Positions 62,200 through 64,000 of a stretch of 64,000 nt of DNA are shown here, piece after piece. The DNA comes from Pelagibacterium sediminicola. Its GTDB lineage: Bacteria; Pseudomonadota; Alphaproteobacteria; Rhizobiales; Devosiaceae. The stretch is taken from the NCBI RefSeq assembly GCF_003390885.1, contig NZ_QMEL01000003.1, positions 124,001 through 188,000 of the forward strand, read 5' to 3'. Below the pieces are notes generated by a model. That model saw only the letters and a list, made by a program, of their open reading frames with translations. It was not told the DNA's origin and searched no databases. The translations under genes and the position numbers were made by a program. The first letter of the stretch is position 1; each line of letters begins with the position of its first letter.

Positions 62200-64000
62200 T
62201 CAGGCCTCGCCGGCGAGCCTTGCAAGGCGCGACAGGAGAACCGCGGCCCCCTTGAGCCGTTGTTCGGCGGTCGGCCAGTTGCGCGCGAACATGATCTTCT
62301 GGTCGGGACGCAGTTTTGCCGCCTGCGCGGGATCGCCGATATGGCGCACGAGCCCGGCGGGGTTGGGGAAGCTGTTGTGCCGCAATGTTATGAGCGCGCC
62401 CTTGGGTCCCGCCTCGACCTTTTCAACATTGGCCGTGCGGCAGAAGGATTTGACCAGAACGACCTTCAGGAGCCCTTCGACCTCGTCGGGGAGCGGGCCG
62501 AAGCGGTCGATGAGTTCGGCGCCGAAGGCATCGATCTCACGTGGATCGGAAAGCTCGCCCAGCCGCCGGTAAAGCTGCATGCGGACCTGAAGGTCGGGGA
62601 CATAGCCCTCGGGGATCATGACGGGCATGCCGAGCGAAATCTGCGGCGACCACTGGCCGTCCTCTTCGTCGGCCCCCTGCCCGCTCCTGAGCGATGCAAC
62701 GGCTTCCTCGAGCATGGACTGATAAAGCTCGAATCCGACCTCGCGGATATGGCCGGACTGTTCCTCGCCCAAAAGGTTGCCCGCGCCGCGGATATCGAGG
62801 TCGTGGCTGGCGAGCTGGAAGCCCGCGCCCAGCGATTCGAGCGATTGCAGCACCTGCAGGCGGCGCTGCGCCTGATCGTTGAGCTTGCGGTCGGGCGGAA
62901 CCGTGAAGATTGCATAAGCCCGCGTCTTGGAACGTCCGATGCGGCCCCTGATCTGGTACAACTGCGCCAGCCCGAACTTGTCGGCACGGTGCACAATCAG
63001 CGTGTTGGCCGTGGGGACGTCGAGGCCCGATTCCACGATGGTCGTGGCGACCAAGACGTCGAACTTGCCGTCATAAAAGGCGTTCATCGTATCATCGAGC
63101 GCCTGCGGCGGCATCTGGCCGTTGGCAACGACGAAGCTGACTTCTGGCACGTGATCCCTGAGGAACTGGGCGATGTCGGCCTGATCGGAAATGCGCGGGC
63201 AGACATAAAAGGCTTGTCCGCCCCGATATTTCTCGCGCAGCAGCGCCTCTCGTACCACCAGCGGGTCGAAGGGGGAAACGAAGGTGCGGATGGTAAGGCG
63301 GTCGACCGGCGGGGTCGCCAGCAGCGACAGGTCGCGCACCCCGGTCAGGGCCAGTTGCAGCGTGCGCGGAATGGGCGTCGCCGAAAGCGTCAGCACGTGG
63401 ACGTTGTGCTTGATCTCCTTGAGGCGTTCCTTGTGCGCCACGCCGAAGTGCTGCTCCTCGTCGATCACGAGCAGGCCCAGATCGCGGAAGCTGACCGATT
63501 TGGAGAGCAGCGCGTGGGTGCCGATGACAATATCGACGCTGCCATCCTTGAGGCCTTCCTTGACAGCCTTGAGTTCGGCGGCCGGAACGAGGCGCGACGC
63601 CTGCCGCACGCGGACGGGAAGGCCCGCGAAACGCTCTGAAAAGGTCTTGAAGTGCTGGCGCGACAGGAGCGTGGTCGGCACGACGACGGCGACCTGCCGC
63701 CCGCTCATGGCAACGACGAAGGCCGCGCGCAGGGCGATCTCGGTCTTGCCGAAGCCGACGTCCCCGCACACCAGCCGGTCCATGATGCGGCCCGAGGTCA
63801 GGTCATCGAACACCGCATCGATGGCGGTAAGCTGATCCTCGGTTTCCTCATAGGGAAAGCGGGTGCAAAATTCATCGTAGGCACCGGTCTGGACCTCGAC
63901 GGGGGCGGTCGAGGCCATCTCCCGCGCCGCCGCGATGCGGATGAGCTGTTCGGCCATGTCGCGGATGCGCTGCTTGAGCCGCGATTTTTTCGCCTGCCAG
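62200..64000 (-). CDS. mfd: Transcription-repair coupling factor Mfd, C-terminal part
   Basis: The last 600 codons of Mfd; the start lies beyond the right edge and the frame is open to 64000. Seen: the RNA-polymerase-adjacent WQAKKSRLKQRIRDMAEQL helix, helicase motif I GDVGFGKTEIALRAAF, DEEQHF (motif II), the SATPIPRTLQ motif, the GRIGRSK motif VI and the C-terminal TRCF domain (residues about 440-560 of this part). Mfd displaces stalled RNA polymerase and recruits UvrA. Confidence 0.95.
   Translation of the reverse strand, partial: WQAKKSRLKQRIRDMAEQLIRIAAAREMASTAPVEVQTGAYDEFCTRFPYEETEDQLTAIDAVFDDLTSGRIMDRLVCGDVGFGKTEIALRAAFVVAMSGRQVAVVVPTTLLSRQHFKTFSERFAGLPVRVRQASRLVPAAELKAVKEGLKDGSVDIVIGTHALLSKSVSFRDLGLLVIDEEQHFGVAHKERLKEIKHNVHVLTLSATPIPRTLQLALTGVRDLSLLATPPVDRLTIRTFVSPFDPLVVREALLREKYRGGQAFYVCPRISDQADIAQFLRDHVPEVSFVVANGQMPPQALDDTMNAFYDGKFDVLVATTIVESGLDVPTANTLIVHRADKFGLAQLYQIRGRIGRSKTRAYAIFTVPPDRKLNDQAQRRLQVLQSLESLGAGFQLASHDLDIRGAGNLLGEEQSGHIREVGFELYQSMLEEAVASLRSGQGADEEDGQWSPQISLGMPVMIPEGYVPDLQVRMQLYRRLGELSDPREIDAFGAELIDRFGPLPDEVEGLLKVVLVKSFCRTANVEKVEAGPKGALITLRHNSFPNPAGLVRHIGDPAQAAKLRPDQKIMFARNWPTAEQRLKGAAVLLSRLARLAGEA

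Noticed and set aside
1-64000. CRISPR array
   Set aside because: No regularly spaced repeats of 24-40 bp with unique spacers were seen; the short GGGTTTCCA array has spacers of only a few bases.

Overview
The window reads as a GC-rich alphaproteobacterial chromosome, most likely order Hyphomicrobiales and perhaps Devosiaceae (Devosia/Pelagibacterium type). The pointers are an IalB-family protein, a UbiH-type hydroxylase, the style of the TerC and Mfd neighbours, and the many tightly overlapping operons. The family placement is inference; no 16S gene is present.

1-8.3 kb: a solute-uptake and catabolic cluster. An oligopeptide-type ABC transporter (substrate-binding protein and two permeases) is divergent from a chain of overlapping genes: a BNR/sialidase-like protein, a PdxA2-type dehydrogenase, a DapA/NanA-type aldolase, an iron-dependent alcohol dehydrogenase and an EamA exporter. 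8.6-12.4 kb: a DUF6544-type protein, a broken membrane ORF, a tandem universal stress protein, a DUF998 membrane protein and a five-heme secreted cytochrome c. 12.5-19.4 kb: a complete Na+-NQR-like operon (nqrABCDEF, apbE, nqrM, CBS protein). Its NqrB is shortened and lacks the covalent-FMN segment. 19.4-22.1 kb: a CaCA antiporter, the 3' end of a P-type metal ATPase and a truncated IS21 istA.

22.2-34.9 kb: an accessory envelope/stress region with an autotransporter, an LprI-like protein, a leucine-rich repeat protein, a TMEM43 protein, a cupin, a GST with an AraC regulator, a LysR regulator and small secreted or membrane proteins. Four of the genes share an almost identical 29-bp element 61-79 nt upstream of the start codon, always in the same orientation. 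This looks like an undescribed regulon and is the most unusual signal in the window.

35-41.3 kb: an integrated element with HTH/excisionase-like genes, a divergent repressor with a perfect 21-bp palindrome, iteron-like repeats, and a four-gene overlapping module ending in DUF2924, a large serine recombinase and a small HTH protein. 41.3-48.9 kb: mixed accessory genes (GNATs, one frameshifted; alpha/beta hydrolase; VOC; AraC; SMR pump; ProX with an isochorismatase-like hydrolase; histidine phosphatase-like protein). 49-54.1 kb: a Hachiman anti-phage system (hamA-hamB) beside a small tyrosine integrase, bracketed by imperfect direct repeats. 54.3-64 kb: an XRE-SulP pair, tRNA-Ser(TGA), an EamA transporter, a quinone oxidoreductase, TerC, a nested palindrome, a UbiH-type hydroxylase, an IalB-family protein and the C-terminal part of Mfd.
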